The notes beneath the pieces are model-generated. The model saw only the letters and a list, made by a program, of their open reading frames with translations, was not told where the DNA came from and made no database searches. A program made the position numbers and the translations under genes. A DNA stretch of 64,000 nt from Paramagnetospirillum magneticum AMB-1. GTDB lineage: Bacteria > Pseudomonadota > Alphaproteobacteria > Rhodospirillales > Magnetospirillaceae. Location: positions 1,277,501 through 1,341,500 of the forward strand of contig NC_007626.1 in assembly GCF_000009985.1 (NCBI RefSeq). The letters are read 5' to 3'. Of the stretch, positions 16,347 to 23,786 are shown piece after piece; position 1 is the first letter of the stretch; every line of letters begins with the position of its first letter.

Positions 16347-17735
16347 TCAATCCTTGCGCTTCGCCTTGGCCTTGGCGCGGAGCAGGGCGCGTTCGTCCTT
16401 GAGCTGCTCGGCGATCAGGAAGGCCAGTTCCAGCGACTGGGTGGCGTTGAGGCGGGGATCGCAGGCGGTCTGATAGCGGTCGCCCAGATCCTCCTCGGCG
16501 ACGCCGGTCATGCCGCCGATGCATTCGGTGACGTCCTGGCCGGTCATCTCGAAATGCACGCCGCCGGCATGGCTGCCCTCGGCCTTGTGCACGGCGAAGA
16601 AGGCGCGGACCTCGGCCAGGATGGCGTCGAAGGGACGGGTCTTGTAGCCGCCCGCCGCCTTGATGGTGTTGGCGTGCATGGGGTCGCACGACCACACCAC
16701 CTTGCGGCCCTCGCGCTCCACGGCGCGGATCAGGCCGGGCAGCACCTGCTCGACCTTTTCGGCGCCCATGCGGGTGATCACCGTGATGCGGCCCGATTCG
16801 TTCTCGGGATTGAGGCGGTCGATCAGGCGCAGCAGGTCGTCGGGGCTCATGCCGGGACCGGCCTTGAAGCCCAGGGGGTTCTTGACGCCGCGCAGGAACT
16901 CCACGTGGCCGGCGTCCATCTGGCGGGTGCGCTCGCCGATCCACAGCATGTGGGCGGAACAGTCGTACCAGTCGCCGGTGGTGGAATCGATGCGGGTCAG
17001 CGCCTGCTCGTAGGGCATCAGCAGCGCTTCGTGCGAGGTGAAGAAATCGGTCTCGCGCAGTTGCGGCGTGGTGTCCGAGGTCATGCCGCAGGCTTCCATG
17101 AAGGCCAGCGTCTCGTCCAGACGGTCGCACAGATCCTGGTAGCGGGCGGCCTGCAAGGTGCCGGCGACGCAGCCCAGCGTCCACTGGTGCACCTTATGCA
17201 GGTCGGCATAGCCGCCCTGGGCGAAGGCGCGCAGCAGGTTCAGCGTGGCGGCCGACTGGTTGTAGGCGCGGATCATGCGCAGGGGGTCGGGCACCCGGGC
17301 CTCGGCGGTGAATTCGCTGCCGTTGACGTTGTCGCCGCGATAGCTGGGCAGCGTCACGCCGTCGATGGTCTCGGTGTCGGCCGAGCGCGGCTTGGCGAAC
17401 TGACCGGCCATGCGGCCCACCTTGACCACCGGCATGGCGGCGCCATAGGTCAGCACCACCGCCATCTGCAGCAGCACCCGGAAGGTGTCGCGGATATTGT
17501 TGGCGTGGAACTCGGCGAAGCTCTCGGCGCAATCGCCGCCCTGCAGCAGGAAGGCCTTGCCGTCGGCCACGTCGGCCAGGGACGCCTTCAGGCGCCGCGC
17601 CTCGCCGGCGAAGACCAGCGGGGGAAAGTTGCGCAAGCTTTCCTCGACCTCGGCCAGCTTGGCCGAATCGGGGTAGGTGGGAGCCTGATGGATCGGCTTT
17701 GCGCGCCAGCTTTCCGGCGACCAGTTCTCGGACAT
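16347..17735 (-). CDS. aroG: Class II 3-deoxy-7-phosphoheptulonate (DAHP) synthase
   Basis: A 462-residue class II (plant-like) DAHP synthase, which condenses phosphoenolpyruvate and erythrose 4-phosphate in the first step of the shikimate pathway. Landmarks are LLQGGDCAESF (around 65), GRMAGQFAKPRS, YRGDNVNG (around 133), DPMHANT (metal ligand, around 357) and HAGGVHFEMTGQDVTECIGG (around 390). Length and motifs match the family throughout. The opening SWSPESWR-like sequence (ENWSPESWRAKPIHQAPTY) is the family's usual N-terminus, supporting the ATG at 17735. The class is certain; the symbol varies between species. It is divergent from a methyltransferase. Confidence 0.95.
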   Translation of the reverse strand: MSENWSPESWRAKPIHQAPTYPDSAKLAEVEESLRNFPPLVFAGEARRLKASLADVADGKAFLLQGGDCAESFAEFHANNIRDTFRVLLQMAVVLTYGAAMPVVKVGRMAGQFAKPRSADTETIDGVTLPSYRGDNVNGSEFTAEARVPDPLRMIRAYNQSAATLNLLRAFAQGGYADLHKVHQWTLGCVAGTLQAARYQDLCDRLDETLAFMEACGMTSDTTPQLRETDFFTSHEALLMPYEQALTRIDSTTGDWYDCSAHMLWIGERTRQMDAGHVEFLRGVKNPLGFKAGPGMSPDDLLRLIDRLNPENESGRITVITRMGAEKVEQVLPGLIRAVEREGRKVVWSCDPMHANTIKAAGGYKTRPFDAILAEVRAFFAVHKAEGSHAGGVHFEMTGQDVTECIGGMTGVAEEDLGDRYQTACDPRLNATQSLELAFLIAEQLKDERALLRAKAKAKRKD

Positions 17736-17781
17736 GGGACTTCAATCTCCTGACGCTTCGCGAGGTGCGAAACGGAAAAGT

Positions 17782-17837
17782 CGTTCTCTACCCGACGTTT
17801 CGTGCTTGGCGAAACCCAGGGCCGTTCTCTATACGAC
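17782..17837. repeat. Pair of 15-bp direct repeats in a divergent promoter region
   Basis: CGTTCTCTACCCGAC (17782-17796) and CGTTCTCTATACGAC (17823-17837) match at 13 of 15 positions and start 41 bases apart, about four helical turns. They lie between the divergent DAHP synthase and methyltransferase starts, so they may bind a regulator of either. Confidence 0.4.
17806..17835 (+). promoter_or_regulatory. Possible sigma-70-type promoter of the methyltransferase
   Basis: TTGGCG (17806-17811), an 18-base spacer and TATACG (17830-17835) resemble -35 and -10 boxes for the gene starting at 17900. The match is moderate and overlaps the second direct repeat. Confidence 0.3.
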
Positions 17838-17899
17838 TCCGGGCGCTATATTTCCAGCCCGGACGACGAGATACGGCCATGAAAAATCCGAGGATCGAA

Positions 17900-18535
17900 A
17901 TGAGCGGCACCGCCACCCACTGGCAGAATGTCTGGACGGCCAAGCAGCCGGAGGAGGTCTCCTGGCACCAGGATGATCCGGCCCCTTCCCTGGCCATGAT
18001 CGCCGCCGCCGGCTTGCGCCGGGATGCGGCCATCATCGACGTGGGCGGCGGGGCCTCGGTGCTGGTGGACCGGCTGCTGGAGCGGGGCTACGTGCATGTG
18101 GCGGTGCTCGACATCGCCGAGGCGGCGCTGGGCCAGGCCGCCGAGCGCCTGGGACCGCTGGGTGACGACGTCACCTGGATCGAGGCGGACGTGCTGGCCT
18201 GGCGGCCGGTGCCCGGCCTGTTCGACCTGTGGCACGACCGCGCCGTGCTGCACTTTCTCACCGATCCCGGCGATCAGGCCCGCTATGTGGAGCAGATGAA
18301 GGCGGCGCTGGGACCCGAGGCCACGGTGATCCTCGCCACCTTCGCCCCCGAAGGGCCGGAGACATGCTCGGGCCTGCCCGTCCGCCGCCACGATGTCGCC
18401 AGCCTTTGCGCCCTGCTGGGACCGGAATTCCGTCTGGTGGAGGAGACGCGTCAGGACCACGTGACCCCGGCGGGCAAGGTTCAGGCGTTCCAGTGGGTGC
18501 GGTTCATCCGCAATCCTCCGTCCCGGCCGGACTGA
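17900..18535 (+). CDS. Class I SAM-dependent methyltransferase
   Basis: A 211-residue methyltransferase. SAM-binding motif I is AIIDVGGGASVLVDRLLERGY (split around residues 42-62), motif II is VAVLDIAEAAL, and the next strand gives WIEADVLAW. The opening THWQNVWTAKQPEEVSWHQ is typical of a family of small bacterial methyltransferases whose substrate is unknown (some act on thiols or metalloids). The ATG at 17900 is preferred because GAGG lies six bases upstream; ATG at 17879 is in frame and also possible. The 3' end overlaps the convergent Crp/Fnr gene by 32 bases. Confidence 0.85.
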   Translation: MSGTATHWQNVWTAKQPEEVSWHQDDPAPSLAMIAAAGLRRDAAIIDVGGGASVLVDRLLERGYVHVAVLDIAEAALGQAAERLGPLGDDVTWIEADVLAWRPVPGLFDLWHDRAVLHFLTDPGDQARYVEQMKAALGPEATVILATFAPEGPETCSGLPVRRHDVASLCALLGPEFRLVEETRQDHVTPAGKVQAFQWVRFIRNPPSRPD

Positions 18536-19172
18536 CCAGGGCGGTGGGCTGGAGGAGGGTGATCTTCCCCCGTCCGGTGGCGATCAGTCCCCGCGCCGCC
18601 ATGCGGCTGGTCAGGCGGGCGACCACCTCGCGGGTGGTGCCGATATGGCCGGCGATCTCCTGCTGGGTCAGGCGCACCTCGCCCTTGCCCGAGGCGCGGA
18701 CCACCAGGAAATTGCCCAGGCGCTGCTCCACCGTGCAGGCGTGGACCTGGTCCAGTTCGGCCATCAGCCGGAACACCAGGGTCGACAGGGTGCGCACGGT
18801 CAGGTCCTGGATCACCGGCTCGGTCTCGAACAGGGCGCGATAGAGGCGGCCGGGCACCACGGCGACAGTGGTGGGCTGCTCTTCCGTCTGGACCCAGGCG
18901 GGATAGAGCAGGTCGTTGAACAGGCTGTTCATGGCCAGGACGCAGGTCTCGCCCGGCCGGATAGGGTACAGCGTGGCTTCCTTGCCGCCGGGCAGCAGGG
19001 TGAAGACCCGCAGGCTTCCCTCCAGCACGAAATAGGCGCCGGAAACGTCCTGGCCCTTCTCGATGATGGTCTTGCCGGGCGGGAAGCGATAGGTCAGCGC
19101 GCCGCTTTCCAGCCTCTGGCGTCCCTGGGCCGACAGGTCGCGGAAGGTGGCGATACGGGTGATCTCCTTCAT
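18504..19172 (-). CDS. Crp/Fnr family transcriptional regulator
   Basis: A 222-residue regulator. It has a cyclic-nucleotide-binding-type beta-roll (about residues 15-125) followed by a winged helix-turn-helix (about 150-210) with the recognition helix TTREVVARLTSRM, which keeps the R-E-x3-R pattern of the Crp/Fnr family. No N-terminal Cys cluster of the FNR type is present, so it does not carry that oxygen-sensing Fe-S site; its ligand is unknown. It overlaps the di-heme peroxidase gene upstream by four bases (ATGA) and is therefore cotranscribed with it. Two TGTA-N8-TACA dyads upstream of the operon are its likely operators, implying autoregulation. Confidence 0.92.
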   Translation of the reverse strand: MKEITRIATFRDLSAQGRQRLESGALTYRFPPGKTIIEKGQDVSGAYFVLEGSLRVFTLLPGGKEATLYPIRPGETCVLAMNSLFNDLLYPAWVQTEEQPTTVAVVPGRLYRALFETEPVIQDLTVRTLSTLVFRLMAELDQVHACTVEQRLGNFLVVRASGKGEVRLTQQEIAGHIGTTREVVARLTSRMAARGLIATGRGKITLLQPTALVSPAGTEDCG

Positions 19173-20521
19173 TCGGGCCCCCTTTCCCGATCAAGGCTGA
19201 GCCGTGCCAGCCTATCACTGGTCAGCCCCCGGAGAAACGCGGCGATATCGCGGATGTCGGCCTCGGAAAGGACCAGGCGCTCGACCACCTCGAACCGGCC
19301 GCCTTCCACGGACCAGGACGGCGTCTTGCCCAGCCGGCGGTCCTCGCTGAGGGTGGCGTTCAGTTGCGCGGTGGCCATGACGCGCACCGCCTCTTCCAAC
19401 TCGCTGACCGAGCCGTTGTGGAAATAGGGCGCGGTCAGCGCCACGTTGCGCAGCGAGGGAATGCGCCAGAGGCCGTCCACCGATCCGGCCGGCGCCTTGC
19501 CCTTGTCCACCGTCAGGCCGTGGCGGCGGGCAGGGGCGGATCGGCTGGCCATCAGCGGGGCATAGGGGTTCTGCGGCCCCACCAGGGAGGCGCCGCTGAA
19601 ATTGGGCCCCGAATGGCACATGACGCAGCCCACCGACTGGAACAGCCACATCCCCCGCTTCTGGGCGGGATCGAGCGCCTTGTCATCGCCCCGGACGAAG
19701 CGGTCATAGGGACTGTCATTGGTGACCAGGGTCCGCTCGAAGGCGGCGATGGCCTGGGTGATGCGCCGCATGGTGACGGGCGCGTCGTCGCCGAACGCTT
19801 CGGCGAAGGCTTCGCGGTAGGAGGGGCTGGCGCCGATGCGGGCCTCGATGGCGGCGGCGGACGGCATGCCCATCTCGTCGGGATTGAGCGGCGGCCCCAT
19901 GGCCTGCTCTTCCAGCGATCCGGCCCGGCCGTCCCAGAACAGGCGCGACTGGAACGCCGCATTCCAGACCGTGGGGGCGTTGCGGCCTCCGACGATCCCC
20001 CGGATGCCCAGGGAGGTGGCGCGCCGGTCGCCGCCCGCCCCGCCCAGCAGGTCATGGCAACTGGCGCAGGAGACCGTGTGATCGAGCGACAGGTCCTTGT
20101 CGTGGAACAGCCGCTCGCCCAGGGCGACCTTGGCGGGGGTGGTGGGATTGTCGGGCGGCGACGGCACCACCGCCGGCAGGGCGCGCCAGGGATAGGGGCG
20201 GTCTCCGCCATCGGGTCCGGCGAGGAGCGGCCATTCGGTGCGGCCATCCTCCCGGACCGCCAGGGCCGGATCGGGCAGTAGCGGCGCGATGGTCTGCTCG
20301 GGGAACGATGACAGGGTCAGGATGATGGCCAGCTTGAGGGAAAAGGCGATGATTCCGACGCCCAGCGCCGCGCCCAGGAACCAGCGCCCGCCGCCGTCCA
20401 GGGGGCCGGGGCGGCCTCCGGCCGGGGCCAGATCCATGCGAACCAGCAAAAACAGGGCCGAGGTGGCGAAAAGGACCACCATGGCCCCGGTGCCCAGCAC
20501 CTGGGATAGATCGGCGTTCAT
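19169..20521 (-). CDS. Membrane-anchored di-heme cytochrome c peroxidase (MauG/CcpA family)
   Basis: A 450-residue di-heme c-type peroxidase. Two heme attachment sites are visible: CASCH (around 151) and CVMCH (around 301). The family signatures LFHDKDLSLDHTVSCASCH, RNAPTVWNAAF, FWDGRAGSLEEQA, RTLVTNDSPYDRF and FHNGSVSELEEAV also appear. Unlike classical soluble CcpA, it opens with two membrane helices (about residues 10-28 and 45-70), so the enzyme is probably tethered to the inner membrane facing the periplasm, where it would reduce hydrogen peroxide or modify a protein partner. It forms an operon with a Crp/Fnr regulator and is divergent from a DUF4242 gene. Confidence 0.93.
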   Translation of the reverse strand: MNADLSQVLGTGAMVVLFATSALFLLVRMDLAPAGGRPGPLDGGGRWFLGAALGVGIIAFSLKLAIILTLSSFPEQTIAPLLPDPALAVREDGRTEWPLLAGPDGGDRPYPWRALPAVVPSPPDNPTTPAKVALGERLFHDKDLSLDHTVSCASCHDLLGGAGGDRRATSLGIRGIVGGRNAPTVWNAAFQSRLFWDGRAGSLEEQAMGPPLNPDEMGMPSAAAIEARIGASPSYREAFAEAFGDDAPVTMRRITQAIAAFERTLVTNDSPYDRFVRGDDKALDPAQKRGMWLFQSVGCVMCHSGPNFSGASLVGPQNPYAPLMASRSAPARRHGLTVDKGKAPAGSVDGLWRIPSLRNVALTAPYFHNGSVSELEEAVRVMATAQLNATLSEDRRLGKTPSWSVEGGRFEVVERLVLSEADIRDIAAFLRGLTSDRLARLSLDRERGPE

Positions 20522-20579
20522 GGTCGTGGCTCCCCCGTGACGTTGCGGCAGCCATGGTAGCGCCGCCCAGGAGGGGGAT

Positions 20580-20597
20580 CTGTATCCGAGGGTACAG
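20580..20597. promoter_or_regulatory. Palindromic operator candidate 1 (TGTA-N8-TACA)
   Basis: CTGTATCCGAGGGTACAG is an imperfect dyad with CTGTA/TACAG outer arms. It has the size and symmetry of a Crp/Fnr-family site and lies 59 bases upstream of the peroxidase start. Its centre is 35 bases from that of a second, very similar dyad. Confidence 0.6.
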
Positions 20598-20614
20598 ACG
20601 GAAAACGGGGGCGT

Positions 20615-20632
20615 TTGTAGCTCCGGCTACAG
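20615..20632. promoter_or_regulatory. Palindromic operator candidate 2 (TGTA-N8-TACA)
   Basis: TTGTAGCTCCGGCTACAG has near-perfect TGTAGC/GCTACA arms. It lies 62 bases before the DUF4242 start on the plus strand and shares the TGTA-N8-TACA frame with the first dyad. Together they suit a regulator acting on both divergent genes, most simply the Crp/Fnr protein of the peroxidase operon. Confidence 0.6.
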
Positions 20633-20693
20633 AATCGCCATGGGGACCTGGCCTAGGGTCCCGGCATCGTTCCTTCGTCACAGGAGTTCCGAC

Positions 20694-20999
20694 ATGGAAA
20701 AGATGAAGATCTTCATGGATACCCATGATCAGGCCGACGGGACCTTTCCGGCGGGCATCACCTCCGAGCAGTTCGCGGCCTTCTTTGCCGGCTACCAGGA
20801 GGCCTGCCGCGAGGAAGGGGTCGTGCTGCTGCGGGTGGATGTGGGGCTGGAGGCCGGGCGGGCCTTCTGTCTCAGCATGGCGGTCGATGCGGAGGCGGTA
20901 CGCCGCGCCCATGACCGGGTCGGGCTGCCCTATGCCTCCATCACGGAGGTCAAGGCGGCGACGCCCGGCAGCCTGTTCTTCAAGGCAGCGGCCGCCTGA
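20694..20999 (+). CDS. DUF4242 small protein (SCO4226 nickel-binding-like)
   Basis: A 101-residue protein of the DUF4242 family, compact alpha/beta ferredoxin-like proteins; the Streptomyces member SCO4226 binds nickel. The characteristic opening MKIFMDTHDQ and the closing VGLPYASITEVKAATPGSLFF (split by a short turn) are both present, as is a central FAGYQEACREEGV helix. The ATG at 20694 follows AGGAG by seven bases; the frame is open further upstream but crosses the operator region. It is transcribed away from the di-heme peroxidase operon and likely responds to the same Crp/Fnr regulator, suggesting a role in redox or metal stress. Confidence 0.85.
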   Translation: MEKMKIFMDTHDQADGTFPAGITSEQFAAFFAGYQEACREEGVVLLRVDVGLEAGRAFCLSMAVDAEAVRRAHDRVGLPYASITEVKAATPGSLFFKAAAA

Positions 21000-21018
21000 G
21001 GCTTTGTCCTTTCCCCGG

Positions 21019-21046
21019 AAGGGCGGGCATGATCCCGCCCTTCTTC
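21019..21046 (+). terminator. Rho-independent-type terminator after the DUF4242 gene
   Basis: AAGGGCGGG (21019-21027) and CCCGCCCTT (21034-21042) form a strong 9-bp stem with a six-base loop, followed by CTTC. It lies 20 bases after the stop codon. Confidence 0.7.
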
Positions 21047-21125
21047 GGCAGATCTTCCCGCACTTGTCGTGATGCTCTATGCTGGCTGCGTGACATTGCG
21101 TATGGAGCGGGGGATACGCGTGCCG

Positions 21126-22739
21126 ATGCGGAACACCGACGGATCAGCACTGTCCCGAAGGGTCTGGCAAACCGCCCTGGTGTTCGTGGCGTTTGTGGTC
21201 TCGTTTGCCGTCTATGTCTATGGCGAAAAGCAGATCGACCGGGCCAACGAGCAGCGACAGACCTCGTTCCGTCTGGCCGACCAGTTGCGGCAATCCTCCG
21301 ACGATCTGACCCGCATGGTCCGCACCTATGTGACCATTGGGGATCCCCTTTTTAAGAAATCCTATCAGGACGTCCTCGATATCCGCGATGGGCGCCGGAT
21401 TCGGCCCGAAAACTACGACAGCTTCTATTGGCATCTGACGCCGTCCCGACCCGAGTCGGTCGGCCCGCAAGGGGGCCGCGCCATCCCCCTTCTGGAACTG
21501 ATGCGCAAGGCGGGGTTCACCGACGAGGAGTTTCTCCGCCTCAGCCAGGCCAAGTCCCTGTCGGATGCCCTGACGGCGCGGGAATTCGAGGCCATGCGCC
21601 TGATGGAGGAAGCCGGCCCCGAGGATGGCCAAGCCCGGCTGGCCGCCATCCGCATGCTTTTCGACGACGAGTATCGTCGGGCCAAGACGGGGATCATGAA
21701 GCCCATCAGCGAGTTCAACGAACTGGTGGAGGTGCGGACGCTGGCGGCGGTTCACCGGGCGGAAGACATCGCCTTCGTCCTGCGTCTGGTCTTCGTGGCC
21801 TTCGCGGCGGCAGTCGGAGCGCTGCTCTGGCTGACCTATGCCGAGGCCCGCTCCATCCTGGGCGGGACCGTGCAAGAGGTTCACGAGCGCATCACCCGGA
21901 TCGGGCAGGGGGACTTTTCCGTGACCGGGACGCCGGCTTCCAAAGGGGCCGACAGCGTGCTGGCCGGGCTGGACAGCATGGCCGAACGCCTTGGCGCCAT
22001 GCAGGCCGAACGCATCCGCGCCACGGCGGAGTTGAAGGACAAGAACGAGGCGCTGGAGCGGTCCAACGCCGATCTGGAGCAATTCGCCTATGTGGCGTCC
22101 CACGACCTCCAGACACCCTTGCGCAATGTGGTCAGCTATACCCAGCTCATCGAGCGCCGCTACCGGGGGCGCCTGGATTCCGATGCGGACGAATTCATCG
22201 GTTTCATCGTCGACAACACCAAGAAGATGACCCTGCTGATCCACGATCTGCTGGACTATTCGCGGGCGTCGCGCCAGACCGAGCCGCCGGAGCCCTGTTC
22301 GGCCGGCGCGGCCGTGGAGCAGGCTCTGGACAATCTCCGTCAGGACATGGAAACGGGCCATGTGGAGGTGCGGGTCGGCGCCCTGCCGGATGTGGAGGCG
22401 GTGCCCAGCCATCTGGTCAGCCTGTTCCAGAACCTGCTGGGCAACAGCATCAAATACCGCGCTCCGGATCGCGCCGCCTGGATTTCGGTGAGCGCCGAGC
22501 CGGCGGAAAACGGCTATTGGCGCTTTGCCGTGGCCGATAACGGCATCGGCATCGAGCCCCAGTACCACGAAAAGGTCTTCGAGATTTTCCAGCGCCTCAA
22601 TCCGTCCGCCGAGACCGAGGGGACCGGCATCGGGCTGACCCTGTGCCGCCGGATCGTCCATCGCTTCGGCGGCGCCATCTGGGTGGAGTCCGAGCGGGAA
22701 GGCGGCACCACCATCTTCTTCACCTTGCGCGGGGCGTGA
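21126..22739 (+). CDS. Membrane sensor histidine kinase
   Basis: A 537-residue kinase. TM1 is at about residues 12-32, a sensing region of about 185 residues follows, TM2 is at about 218-242 and HAMP at about 245-295. A coiled segment leads into the dimerisation domain with the H-box FAYVASHDLQTPLRNV (phospho-accepting His). The ATPase domain carries the N-box LFQNLLGNSIKYR, G1 DNGIGIE, an F-box (EIFQRLNP) and G2 GTGIGLTL. No response regulator is adjacent, so it is an orphan. The start at 21126 is the simplest choice; GTG at 21120 and ATG at 21102 or 21069 are in frame. The kinase core closely resembles that of the gene at 57681. Confidence 0.9.
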   Translation: MRNTDGSALSRRVWQTALVFVAFVVSFAVYVYGEKQIDRANEQRQTSFRLADQLRQSSDDLTRMVRTYVTIGDPLFKKSYQDVLDIRDGRRIRPENYDSFYWHLTPSRPESVGPQGGRAIPLLELMRKAGFTDEEFLRLSQAKSLSDALTAREFEAMRLMEEAGPEDGQARLAAIRMLFDDEYRRAKTGIMKPISEFNELVEVRTLAAVHRAEDIAFVLRLVFVAFAAAVGALLWLTYAEARSILGGTVQEVHERITRIGQGDFSVTGTPASKGADSVLAGLDSMAERLGAMQAERIRATAELKDKNEALERSNADLEQFAYVASHDLQTPLRNVVSYTQLIERRYRGRLDSDADEFIGFIVDNTKKMTLLIHDLLDYSRASRQTEPPEPCSAGAAVEQALDNLRQDMETGHVEVRVGALPDVEAVPSHLVSLFQNLLGNSIKYRAPDRAAWISVSAEPAENGYWRFAVADNGIGIEPQYHEKVFEIFQRLNPSAETEGTGIGLTLCRRIVHRFGGAIWVESEREGGTTIFFTLRGA

Positions 22740-22745
22740 CCGGCG

Positions 22746-23783
22746 TCAGGGGGCGGATTCGGCGTTGGCCTTGGCGGCGGCCGACATGAAATCGGCCAGC
22801 AGGCCGCGGCCCTCATCATCCAGGCGGGCGGTCAGGACCTCCGTCACCTTGGCCTGGGTGGCGGATTTGAAGGAGTCCCGCGCCTGGGGGGCGAGAGGCT
22901 GGACCGTCAGGCGGCGCCCAAGCCCGTCGGCGCCCCGCTCGGAATGGTCCAGCTTTCCGCTCAACTCGCGTCCGGCGGCGATGGCGCGGCGGGCGGCTTC
23001 GCGAACAGCCTGCTGTCCCTCGGGCGTCAGCGTCTCGAACGCCGCCCTGTTGTAGATCCACACATAGGGGGAATACAGGTGGTTGGTCAGGGTGGCATGG
23101 GTCTGGACGTGATGATAGCGCCGGCCCAGAACCACCGAGGGTGGATTCATCTGGCCGTCGATCACGCCCATCTCCAGCGCCTGGAACTCGTCGCGGGACG
23201 ACACCTTGACCGGCACGGCGCCCAGCGCCCGGATCATGGTGTCCAGGGTCTCGTAGCCGGGAATGGTGCGGATCTTGAGCCCGGCCATGTCGGCGGGCCC
23301 GGCGATGGGACGGCGGGAATTGGTCAGGACATGCATGCCCCCGGCATCGGCGAAGCCCAGCACCACCAAGCCGGTGCGCCGTTCGATATCGGCGGCCAGC
23401 CTCTGGCCGAACTCGCCGTCATAGAGGGCATAGGCGGCCTGCGGCCGGTCCAGGGCGAAGGGCATGTTCGTCACCGCCATGGGCGGGTAGAGGGGAGCCA
23501 GCCCGCCGGCGGTCACCAGGGCGGAGTGAAGCACGCCCTTGGCCACCAGTCCCGCCATGTCGCGGTTTCCTCCCAACTGGCCGTCGGGGAACAGGGCGGC
23601 CTTCAGGCTGCCGCCGCTCAGTTCGTCCAAACTGCGGCGGAACTGCGAGGCGGCGGCGGCGGCGGGATCGACCGCGGCATCCTGGGGCTGGGAATGGGCC
23701 AGATGAACGCTGGTCTGGGCGAGGGCTTGCGGGCCGCCGAGCAGCACCAGCAGGAGAAAGGCGGCGAGGAGGCGATGGGGCAT
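22746..23783 (-). CDS. TRAP transporter substrate-binding protein, DctP type
   Basis: A 345-residue periplasmic binding protein with a signal peptide (residues 1-22, cleavage after ALA-Q). The DctP fold is marked by LAHSQPQDAAVDPAA near the N-terminus, FPDGQLGGNRDM, the conserved arginine in GLKIRTIPGYETLDTMIRALGA (two pieces), and the EMGVIDGQMNPP helix. DctP proteins mostly bind carboxylates through that arginine. No DctQ or DctM permease gene is present in the window. Instead the gene lies three bases downstream of a Cache-containing receptor cyclase, so it may present a ligand to that sensor. Confidence 0.88.
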   Translation of the reverse strand: MPHRLLAAFLLLVLLGGPQALAQTSVHLAHSQPQDAAVDPAAAAASQFRRSLDELSGGSLKAALFPDGQLGGNRDMAGLVAKGVLHSALVTAGGLAPLYPPMAVTNMPFALDRPQAAYALYDGEFGQRLAADIERRTGLVVLGFADAGGMHVLTNSRRPIAGPADMAGLKIRTIPGYETLDTMIRALGAVPVKVSSRDEFQALEMGVIDGQMNPPSVVLGRRYHHVQTHATLTNHLYSPYVWIYNRAAFETLTPEGQQAVREAARRAIAAGRELSGKLDHSERGADGLGRRLTVQPLAPQARDSFKSATQAKVTEVLTARLDDEGRGLLADFMSAAAKANAESAP

Positions 23784-23786
23784 GGC

